Shown here: positions 1 to 5,284 of the stretch, piece after piece
How the letters are laid out: every line of letters begins with the position of its first letter
How positions within the stretch are numbered: the first letter of the stretch is position 1
Assembly (NCBI GenBank): GCA_012270525.1
Contig: JAAXIE010000370.1
Coordinates: 1 to 8,491, forward strand
Reading direction: 5' to 3'
From: Dehalococcoidia bacterium
GTDB taxonomy: Bacteria; Chloroflexota; Dehalococcoidia; UBA3495; JAAXIE01
Length of the DNA stretch: 8,491 nt
Program-made: the position numbers and the translations under genes
Notes under the pieces: model-generated
Told to the model about the DNA's origin: nothing
Seen by the model: the letters and a program-made list of their open reading frames with translations, nothing else
Database searches by the model: none

Positions 1-246
1 CCTGTCACCCGTTCCTACGTGCGTGGCACGCTGGCCATGGCCAACGCTGGACCCAACACCAACGGCAGCCAGTTCTTCATCGTGCACAAGGACTATCCGT
101 TGCCCCCGAACTACAACATCTTCGGCCTCCTCAGAGAGGGCCTCGACGTTCTCGATGCCCTTGCCACCGTGGCCGTCGGTGGCCCGCAGAATTCGTCCCC
201 CTTGGAACCCCAGGTAATTCACACCATCGAAATCTCAGAAGAGTAG
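1..246 (+). CDS. Cyclophilin-type peptidyl-prolyl cis-trans isomerase, 3' part
   Basis: This is the C-terminal 81 residues of a cyclophilin, which catalyses cis-trans isomerisation of X-Pro bonds during protein folding. The frame is open from base 1, so the gene begins outside the window and the true start is not visible. The fragment carries the core signature MANAGPNTNGSQFFI (residues 13-27 of the fragment), where the Gln and Phe line the proline pocket. It is followed by PLPPNYNIFG and a G-L-D-V-L-D helix, the usual bacterial form lacking the Trp of cyclosporin-sensitive cyclophilins. The catalytic Arg lies upstream of this signature and is not in the window. The tail (IHTIEISEE) is the normal last beta strand, so the 3' end is intact. 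Whether the protein is cytoplasmic or exported cannot be told without the N terminus. The family assignment is secure. Confidence 0.95.
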   Translation, partial: PVTRSYVRGTLAMANAGPNTNGSQFFIVHKDYPLPPNYNIFGLLREGLDVLDALATVAVGGPQNSSPLEPQVIHTIEISEE

Positions 247-289
247 GCCGGGTTTTCGTCTGCCCCTGCTCACTGAGACGGAGGTCGCA

Positions 290-484
290 ATGGTAGGAAT
301 GCGCGACGACACCAGCGTGGAATCGCTGGCCCAGGAACTGCAGGATAAGGCCGCCGATCTGTGGGGCCGTGAGCGGGCCAGCCAGATGGGCCCTGCCATG
401 CGGCAGGCCGCCGAGCACCTGCAGCAGGTGGCCAACAATCTCCCCAAGCGGGAGGAAGAGCCTGCATTCTTCCTGGGCCGGTAG
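290..484 (+). CDS. Small acidic protein, possible AtzG/GatC-like amidase partner subunit
   Basis: A 64-residue protein with a GGAGG ribosome site at 280-284, five bases before the ATG, so it is very probably translated. It has no signal peptide or membrane segment. Residues 8 to about 52 are rich in Ala, Gln, Glu and Leu and look like two amphipathic helices. The tail is LPKREEEPAFFLGR. Small partner proteins of amidase-signature enzymes (AtzG with AtzE, and more distantly GatC with GatA) also consist of two helices followed by an extended tail containing an E-P-A-x-x-F-like motif that wraps the amidase. The tail seen here and the amidase gene 526 bases downstream make the same role plausible. 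This is inference from pattern and context; no catalytic residue is expected in such a subunit. The alternative is an unrelated small helical protein. A second Met at residue 4 is a less likely start because it lies farther from the ribosome site. Confidence 0.7.
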   Translation: MVGMRDDTSVESLAQELQDKAADLWGRERASQMGPAMRQAAEHLQQVANNLPKREEEPAFFLGR

Positions 485-522
485 CCGGGGCGTTCACCTA
501 ATCGGGTTAGACGATGCAGGCG

Positions 523-527
523 AAGGA
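523..527 (+). promoter_or_regulatory. Ribosome binding site deciding the protease start
   Basis: AAGGA lies six bases before the ATG at 534. The reading frame stays open far upstream, overlapping the preceding small gene. This site, together with the family's usual Met-Gly start, favours 534 over the longer reading. Confidence 0.6.
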
Positions 528-533
528 CGGCAC

Positions 534-884
534 ATGGGTATCTTCAACGTTACCATCGGCATCGGCCATCCTGAAGGCGGGGATCTGGCCCAAGCCTCGG
601 CCACCGTAGACACCGGCTCGATTCATACCATGCTGCCCGCAGACCTCCTGGAAGGGCTGCGGGTCAGGCCAAGCAGGAGTGGCATATTCGAGATTGCCGA
701 TGGGAGCGAGGTCGAGTACGGCTACGGGATTGCCCGCATCTCCATATCCGGGGACGAATGGGCTTGCCCGGTAATCTTCGGGCCGGAAGGGCAGTACCTC
801 GTAGGAGCAACCACCCTGGAGATATTCGGATTGATGGTTGATCCAGGAGACCAACAACCGCTCCCGCGTTCTCGCCGTATCTGA
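534..884 (+). CDS. Clan AA (retropepsin-like) aspartic protease, AF_0612-type
   Basis: A 116-residue single-domain protein. Residues 22-29 (SATVDTGS) carry the D-T-G catalytic triad of clan AA aspartic proteases, with Asp26 as the expected catalytic residue. Next come MLPADLLEGL (33-42), an ADG flap-like turn at 55-57, and the C-terminal LVGATTLEIFGLMVDP (89-104). That last motif matches the hydrophobic-hydrophobic-Gly element followed by T-T-L-E and V-D-P that is characteristic of the small AF_0612 aspartic protease family. Proteins of this size carry one catalytic Asp and are expected to act as homodimers, as retroviral proteases do. There is no signal peptide or membrane anchor, so it should be cytoplasmic. 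The physiological substrate of this family is, as far as I know, not established. The gene starts 49 bases after the small AtzG-like gene and ends 126 bases before the amidase, so it may be cotranscribed with both. The family call is strong; any role in amidase maturation would be speculation. Confidence 0.85.
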   Translation: MGIFNVTIGIGHPEGGDLAQASATVDTGSIHTMLPADLLEGLRVRPSRSGIFEIADGSEVEYGYGIARISISGDEWACPVIFGPEGQYLVGATTLEIFGLMVDPGDQQPLPRSRRI

Positions 885-998
885 GTCCTCGCCCTTCCGT
901 CCGTCTCCCAGCGATTCACCACCCTTCCCACCGAATCGTCCTTTCGAACACATCACCAGAGATACCCAGTCCATATCATGTGACACGCAATCACAAGC

Positions 999-1005
999 AG
1001 GAGGT
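999..1005 (+). promoter_or_regulatory. Strong ribosome binding site of the amidase
   Basis: AGGAGGT is a perfect anti-16S match, five bases before the ATG at 1011. The 126-base gap that precedes the amidase (885-1010) is otherwise pyrimidine-rich in its first part, and I see no convincing -35/-10 pair in it. Confidence 0.75.
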
Positions 1006-1010
1006 GCCCC

Positions 1011-2360
1011 ATGGCGGAGCCTTACGAGTTGACCCTGCGCGAATCGGCCGAGGAGATCGCCTCCGGCCAACTTTCTCCGGTGGAACTGGCCCAGTCCCTG
1101 CTGGCCCGCATCGACTCCAGGGAAAACCTGCAGGCGTGGGTCACCATCGACCGGGAAGAGGTGCTGGGCGCAGCCTCCCAGGCCGCAGACGCCCTAGCCA
1201 GAGGACAACAGTCGGGAGCCCTGCACGGCGTGCCCATCGGCCTCAAGGATATCTTCTACACCGCAGGCATGAAGACCACCGCCTGCTCTCCCCTGTACGC
1301 CGACTTTGTGCCTGACTACGACGCCACCGTGGTCGCCAAGCTGAAGGAAGCCGGTGCCATCGTGCTGGGGAAAGCGGTGACCACCGAGTTCGCCACTGCC
1401 GACCCCTCACCCACCCTCAACCCGTGGCACCATGCTCACACCCCAGGCGGCTCCAGCAGTGGCTCCGCGGTGGCCGTGGCCACCTCCATGTGCGCTGGTG
1501 CCCTGGGCTCCCAGACCGGTGGCTCCACCTGCCGCCCCGCTTCCTACAACGGGATCGTGGGTCTCAAGCCCACCTATGGGCGCCTCAGCAAGTATGGCGT
1601 CATTCCAGCCGCTTGGTCGCTGGACACTGTGGGCATCCTCGTCCGCGATGTGCAGGACGCCACCCTCATGCTCCAGGTGATGGCCGGTCACGACCCCAAC
1701 GACCCATCGTCGGCCCACGAACCCGTGCTGGACTACGTCGGTCCCGTGGCGAACTACCCCATGGCTCCCCGCGTCCGCCTTATCCGGCAGCACTTCCTCG
1801 AGGTCTGCGACGACGAGACCCGGGTCAACACCCTGGCCGCCTTCGACAAGTTCGCCGACCTCGGAGCCGAGGCCGATGAGGTCGGCCTGCCCACCAGCTT
1901 CGGCACCTGCTATGCCGCCCATCGCGTCGTGATGGATGTGGAGTGCGCTACCTTTCACGAGGAGCTCTTCCGCCAGCACCCCGACCAGTATGGCCCCAAG
2001 CTGCGCTCCACCATCGAGACCGGTCTGCTGCTGCCCGGCGTGCGCTACCTGCAAGCCCAGCGGATGCGCACCGCCTTCGCCCGGGACATGCGGGCCTTGG
2101 TGGCCAACGGCGAAATCCTCGTGACCCCCACCACCCCAACAGCCGCCCCGCGCGACCTGACCACCACCGGCGACCCCCAGTTCCAGAGCCCGTGGACTTC
2201 CAGTGGTCTGCCCACCATCACGCTCCCCTCCGGCCTCAGTTCCGATGGGCTCCCCTTCGGCGTCCAGCTGATCGGGGCCCCCTTCCGCGAGGACGAACTC
2301 CTCTGCGCCGCCCGCTGGTGCGAAGCAGCCCTGCGCCTCGACCTCAAGCCCCCGGAATAG
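1011..2360 (+). CDS. Amidase-signature family hydrolase (GatA/AtzE-like)
   Basis: A complete 449-residue amidase-signature enzyme, which hydrolyses a carboxamide to the acid and ammonia through a Ser-cisSer-Lys triad. All three residues are visible: Lys79 in GVPIGLKDIF, the cis-Ser at 148 in TPGGSSSGSA, and the nucleophile Ser172 in GSQTGGSTCRPASYNG. The 24-residue spacing between the two serines is that expected in the family. The motif GIVGLKPTYGRLS follows the nucleophile. The C-terminal half keeps TPTTPTAAP (about 375-383) and the closing GLPTITLPSGLSSDGLPFG strand region. Length is normal (typically 450-500). There is no signal peptide, so it is cytoplasmic. GatA of the tRNA amidotransferase looks similar, but no gatB or standard gatC is adjacent, so a free-standing catabolic amidase is more likely; the substrate cannot be read from sequence. 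The small protein at 290-484 may be its partner. The antisense open frames across this gene are shadows of its GC-rich codons. Confidence 0.93.
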   Translation: MAEPYELTLRESAEEIASGQLSPVELAQSLLARIDSRENLQAWVTIDREEVLGAASQAADALARGQQSGALHGVPIGLKDIFYTAGMKTTACSPLYADFVPDYDATVVAKLKEAGAIVLGKAVTTEFATADPSPTLNPWHHAHTPGGSSSGSAVAVATSMCAGALGSQTGGSTCRPASYNGIVGLKPTYGRLSKYGVIPAAWSLDTVGILVRDVQDATLMLQVMAGHDPNDPSSAHEPVLDYVGPVANYPMAPRVRLIRQHFLEVCDDETRVNTLAAFDKFADLGAEADEVGLPTSFGTCYAAHRVVMDVECATFHEELFRQHPDQYGPKLRSTIETGLLLPGVRYLQAQRMRTAFARDMRALVANGEILVTPTTPTAAPRDLTTTGDPQFQSPWTSSGLPTITLPSGLSSDGLPFGVQLIGAPFREDELLCAARWCEAALRLDLKPPE

Positions 2361-2376
2361 GGGGATTCAGGCTTGA
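2344..2376 (+). terminator. Interrupted hairpin over the amidase stop codon, possible weak terminator
   Basis: TCAAGC at 2344-2349 is complementary to GCTTGA at 2371-2376. Inside it CCCC (2350-2353) can pair with GGGG (2360-2363). The right arm has an unpaired stretch between the two stems, and no clear T run follows (ATCTTTAG is the nearest). It could attenuate read-through from the amidase into the GmrSD-like gene, or it may be chance in GC-rich DNA. Confidence 0.3.
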
Positions 2377-2408
2377 ACCATCTTTAGCACCGCCGACTTG
2401 GACAACAT

Positions 2409-2413
2409 GGAGG
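2409..2413 (+). promoter_or_regulatory. Ribosome binding site deciding a GTG start
   Basis: GGAGG lies six bases before the GTG at 2420. The frame is open upstream to 1943 inside the amidase, but that part is an out-of-frame shadow rich in Arg and Pro. This site and the position of the first DUF262 motif fix the start at the GTG. Confidence 0.75.
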
Positions 2414-2419
2414 CACCCA

Positions 2420-4279
2420 GTGGATACCACGAAGCCCACTACTCGCAACCTGTTCGACTCCCTACGCGTCTATATTATCCCGAACTACCAGAGAGCTTAT
2501 GTGTGGAACAAAGACGACCAATGGGAACCACTGTGGCTAGACATCCTTAGACTATTGGAGCCCGATCAAGGCGATAATGGAACCCAGGTCTCCGCCCAAG
2601 CGAGACCCCACTTCCTTGGTGCTGCTGTATTCAAGGAAATAACGATGCCCGGCCATGATATAAGGAGATTTGTTGTAGTTGATGGGCAGCAGAGAATCAC
2701 CACCCTGCAGATTCTATTAACTGCCTTGGCGGATGTGCTGCATTCGTATGGGGAAAGCTTGTCGTCGCTAGAATCCTCCGTCCGCAGCCTCACGGTGAAT
2801 TGGCAGGCAGGGAACCTTTATGAAGAACAACCAGACAAAGTTAAGCCCTTAGCCGGAGATTTTCTCCCATTCGGAGACCTGATGAATGCCTCTAGGTTTG
2901 GCATCGCAATACAGCCCATCAGTGCGCGTGTGTTCCAATGTTATCAATACTTCCTCGCTGCTATAGACTCATGGCTACGAGAAGCAACGAACCTATACGA
3001 AGACCCAGAGACTCGCGCACGCTCACTATTCACTGTCATTGCAGACTATCTGCAGTTAGTGGCGATATTCTTGGACATAGGGGAGAACGAGTCTGCTATT
3101 TTCGAGGCACTGAATTCCCGCGGTGAACCACTCTCAGAGTGGGAAAAGATTAAGAACCACATCCTTTTCAAGGCCGGGCAACTATCGCTGGCTGAGCAAA
3201 CGTCCTTGTACGAGCAATGCCTATCTCGGTTCGACGAGCCAATATGGCGGGAGGACGTTCAGAGTGGACCGGGAAGGCGTCGGCGATCGGATGTGTTCTT
3301 GGATTACTGGCTGGAGTCACAACTTTACAGGCCTGTGGACGCCCGGCGCGTGTTCAGAGAGTGCCGAGCCTTGTTGGAGAATGTTGAAGGGCCGTTAGCT
3401 CTCGGTACCTGGTGTCGACGACTACAGCTGGACGGCGAGCATTTTCTACGTTGGCAAAGTGTGAACGACCCGGCCTTTGAGGTAGAAGGAGGGGTGGAAG
3501 CAGTGGTGCATAGCCGGAGAAGGACACTCGGTATAGACGCAATGTGGCCTCTGCTGCTTGCATTACAGCGGGCCGAAATGTTACTGGAAGATCGGTTGAG
3601 GTGCTTGCGCATCCTGGACAGTTATCTTTGGCGTAGAACTGTAGTTGGTAAACAAAATCGTGGATATCCAGAAGTGACGTTGGAATGCTTGAAGAGTTTG
3701 CCGCAGACACCGGGCGGGGAGTCACACTATAGTGATGCTCTCGTGCAACGACTGCTGATGTTTTCGGGGAATCTGGCTTGGCCCGACGATACGGAGGTGG
3801 CAAATGCAGTGATACAGCAAAGTATCCCAATCCCTCGTGTTCGTGTTGTGCTCGAGGCATTGGAAAGAGCGATGATGAATGGTAGACGGCCCGGAAATAG
3901 GGTGGTGCCTCGTGAGCTTCCTATCGAGCACATCATGCCCCAAACCCGTGACTCTGAGAATTGGCCACCACTGCCAGATGCCGAACACGATTCAGAGGAT
4001 ATACGAGATAAGAAAATCCATCTCTTGGGCAACCTGACCTTAGTCGAACATGGCCTGAATTCGGTGCTTAGCAACCGGCCATGGCACGAGAAACGTCGTA
4101 TTCTTCACGAACAAGACAATCTATTCCTCAACAAAGAGTTGCTGAACAATGCTCCTCCACATGAGTGGTACGAACGGGATATCGACGACAGGGCGAGACG
4201 GCTGGCTGCTTACATCGTCGCAATCTGGCCTCATGGGACGTCTGTGACTGGGCAAATTGAGCGCGTGCAAGTCCCGTGA
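2420..4279 (+). CDS. GmrSD-like single-chain restriction protein (DUF262 + DUF1524)
   Basis: A 619-residue protein fusing the two halves of GmrSD-type enzymes. These are nucleotide-dependent, modification-targeting (type IV) nucleases that attack phage DNA; BrxU and SspE are relatives. The N-terminal DUF262 part shows IPNYQRAYVW (20-29), the nucleotide-handling DGQQR (88-92) in VVDGQQRITTL, and FEALNSRGEPLSEWEKIKN (228-246). The C-terminal DUF1524 nuclease part shows IEHIMPQ (502-508, His504 expected catalytic), LLGNLTLVEHGLNSVLSN (535-552) and a following Lys558. The middle (about 250-490) is helical and unrecognised, with a basic GRRRRS patch at 285-290. No membrane segment or signal peptide is present. 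The gene is intact and of near-normal family length. It is about 45-47% GC in two counted lines (2641-2700: 28/60; 3601-3660: 27/60), against 44/60 in the amidase (2221-2280), and it uses TTA, ATA and AGA codons. That suggests recent transfer. No partner defence gene is adjacent, so it probably acts alone. Confidence 0.9.
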   Translation: MDTTKPTTRNLFDSLRVYIIPNYQRAYVWNKDDQWEPLWLDILRLLEPDQGDNGTQVSAQARPHFLGAAVFKEITMPGHDIRRFVVVDGQQRITTLQILLTALADVLHSYGESLSSLESSVRSLTVNWQAGNLYEEQPDKVKPLAGDFLPFGDLMNASRFGIAIQPISARVFQCYQYFLAAIDSWLREATNLYEDPETRARSLFTVIADYLQLVAIFLDIGENESAIFEALNSRGEPLSEWEKIKNHILFKAGQLSLAEQTSLYEQCLSRFDEPIWREDVQSGPGRRRRSDVFLDYWLESQLYRPVDARRVFRECRALLENVEGPLALGTWCRRLQLDGEHFLRWQSVNDPAFEVEGGVEAVVHSRRRTLGIDAMWPLLLALQRAEMLLEDRLRCLRILDSYLWRRTVVGKQNRGYPEVTLECLKSLPQTPGGESHYSDALVQRLLMFSGNLAWPDDTEVANAVIQQSIPIPRVRVVLEALERAMMNGRRPGNRVVPRELPIEHIMPQTRDSENWPPLPDAEHDSEDIRDKKIHLLGNLTLVEHGLNSVLSNRPWHEKRRILHEQDNLFLNKELLNNAPPHEWYERDIDDRARRLAAYIVAIWPHGTSVTGQIERVQVP

Positions 4280-4309
4280 GCTCAAAGAAAGGAAAAGAAA
4301 GGCACGGAC
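4271..4309. repeat. Convergent junction with purine-rich direct repeat inside a possible stem
   Basis: The 30 bases between the two convergent stop codons contain the direct repeat AAAGAAAGG at 4284-4292 and 4294-4302. GTCC plus GTG (4271-4278, one bulged C) can pair with CACGGAC (4303-4309), which puts the repeats in a 24-base loop. On the - strand the loop is T/C-rich just after the oxidoreductase stop. This could serve as a shared terminator region, but the long loop makes it a weak one. Confidence 0.3.
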
Positions 4310-5284
4310 CTACGGACGCAGCAGCACCTTCCCGAAATTCCTCCGGTCGGCTAGGTGGCGGTGGGCCTCAGCGGCTTGGCTCAGAGGGAAGACCCGGTCG
4401 ATCACAGTCCGCAGCTTGCCTTGGCCGAACAGGTCCATGATCCCTTGCAGTTCCTGCATCACGCCTCCGCTCCCCATCTGGGCGGCTAGGGAGAAGCCCT
4501 TCAGGGTCAGGAGACGGTTCAGCATCAAGCCCGGATCGACGGTTGCCGGTGTCCTGCTGGTATTACCCACAGTCACCGCACGGCCACCCATCGCCAGGGC
4601 CTGGATGCTCTTGGTGAGCACCTCTCCGCCCACCGCCTCCAGCACCACGTCAACCCCAGCCCGTCCGCTGATCGACATGGTCTCATGCAGGAAATCGGCC
4701 TCGCTGTAATTGATGCCGTGGTCGGCCCCCAGTTGCCGGGCCCGCTCCAGCTTCTCCTCGGAGCCCGCCGTGGTGATGACGGTGCAGCCGACATGCTTGG
4801 CGATCTGTATGCCTGCCATCCCCACGCCACTACCCGCCGATTGTATGAGGGCCGTCTCGCCTTCCTGCAGGTTGGCCACCTTGAGCAGGGCGAACCATGA
4901 AGTGAGGAACACGATGGGTATGCTGGCTCCCTCGTCGAACGAGACATTGTCGGGCAGGACCACAGTACCCGCCTCGTTCACAGCTGCCATCTCGGCATAG
5001 CCACCGTGGGGCAGCGTGGCCACCACTCGCTGGCCCACCTCTCGACTGCCCACCTCCTGACCCACCTCAATGATGGTGCCAGCCACGTCCCAGCCGACGA
5101 TCAGGGGCAGGGCAGGGGCTGCACCACCACCATAGCTGCCGTCCCGACGGAACAGGTCGCCCCGGTTCACCGAGGCCGACTCGATCTGCAGAAGCACCTG
5201 GCGCGGGCGGATCTGGGGATCGGGGACGTCCTCGTAGCGGAACACGTCCTCGCTGCCCAGTTCGTGGATGACGGCGGCCTTCAT
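4310..5284 (-). CDS. Zinc-free NADPH:quinone oxidoreductase / enoyl reductase of the MDR family
   Basis: A 324-residue medium-chain dehydrogenase/reductase of the quinone oxidoreductase branch, which moves hydride from NAD(P)H to a quinone or an activated double bond. The N-terminal GroES-like fold begins MKAAVIHELG and includes SVNRGDLFRRDG (38-49) and GWDVAGTIIEVG (64-75). The Rossmann loop reads SAGSGVGMAGIQIAK (149-163), followed by the sugar-binding TTAGSEEKLERARQLGADH. The only Cys is at 167, so the zinc ligands of alcohol dehydrogenases are absent, as usual for this branch. The C-terminal PLSQAAEAHRHLADRRNFGKVLL is the standard ending. The ATG at 5284 overlaps the stop of the upstream CoA ligase by four bases (ATGA), and a GGAGG site lies within the end of the ligase, so the two are translationally coupled. 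A longer frame to 5419 only reads out of frame through the ligase. The true substrate is unknown; with a ligase partner, an enoyl-CoA or quinone are candidates. Confidence 0.92.
   Translation of the reverse strand: MKAAVIHELGSEDVFRYEDVPDPQIRPRQVLLQIESASVNRGDLFRRDGSYGGGAAPALPLIVGWDVAGTIIEVGQEVGSREVGQRVVATLPHGGYAEMAAVNEAGTVVLPDNVSFDEGASIPIVFLTSWFALLKVANLQEGETALIQSAGSGVGMAGIQIAKHVGCTVITTAGSEEKLERARQLGADHGINYSEADFLHETMSISGRAGVDVVLEAVGGEVLTKSIQALAMGGRAVTVGNTSRTPATVDPGLMLNRLLTLKGFSLAAQMGSGGVMQELQGIMDLFGQGKLRTVIDRVFPLSQAAEAHRHLADRRNFGKVLLRP

Noticed and set aside
885..1010. Search for a promoter or regulatory site before the amidase
   Set aside because: The gap is pyrimidine-rich at first and contains TATCAT near its end, but no matching -35 element or clear palindrome was found.
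507..1070. Antisense open frame of 187 codons across the protease gene and the amidase start
   Set aside because: It overlaps two genes with clear family motifs, its product resembles no family I know, and it has no good ribosome site. It is a shadow frame.
1407..2054. Antisense open frame of 215 codons within the amidase
   Set aside because: It lies wholly opposite conserved amidase motifs in GC-rich DNA, and its translation is low-complexity Gly/His/Ala-rich.
1011..2360. Amidase as GatA of the tRNA-dependent amidotransferase
   Set aside because: The catalytic triad is shared by the whole family, and no gatB or typical gatC is adjacent. A catabolic amidase fits the context better, although GatA is not formally excluded.
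1943..2419. Upstream extension of the GmrSD-like frame into the amidase
   Set aside because: The extension is Arg/Pro-rich out-of-frame amidase sequence. The GTG at 2420 has a well-placed GGAGG and puts the first DUF262 motif at the usual distance from the start.
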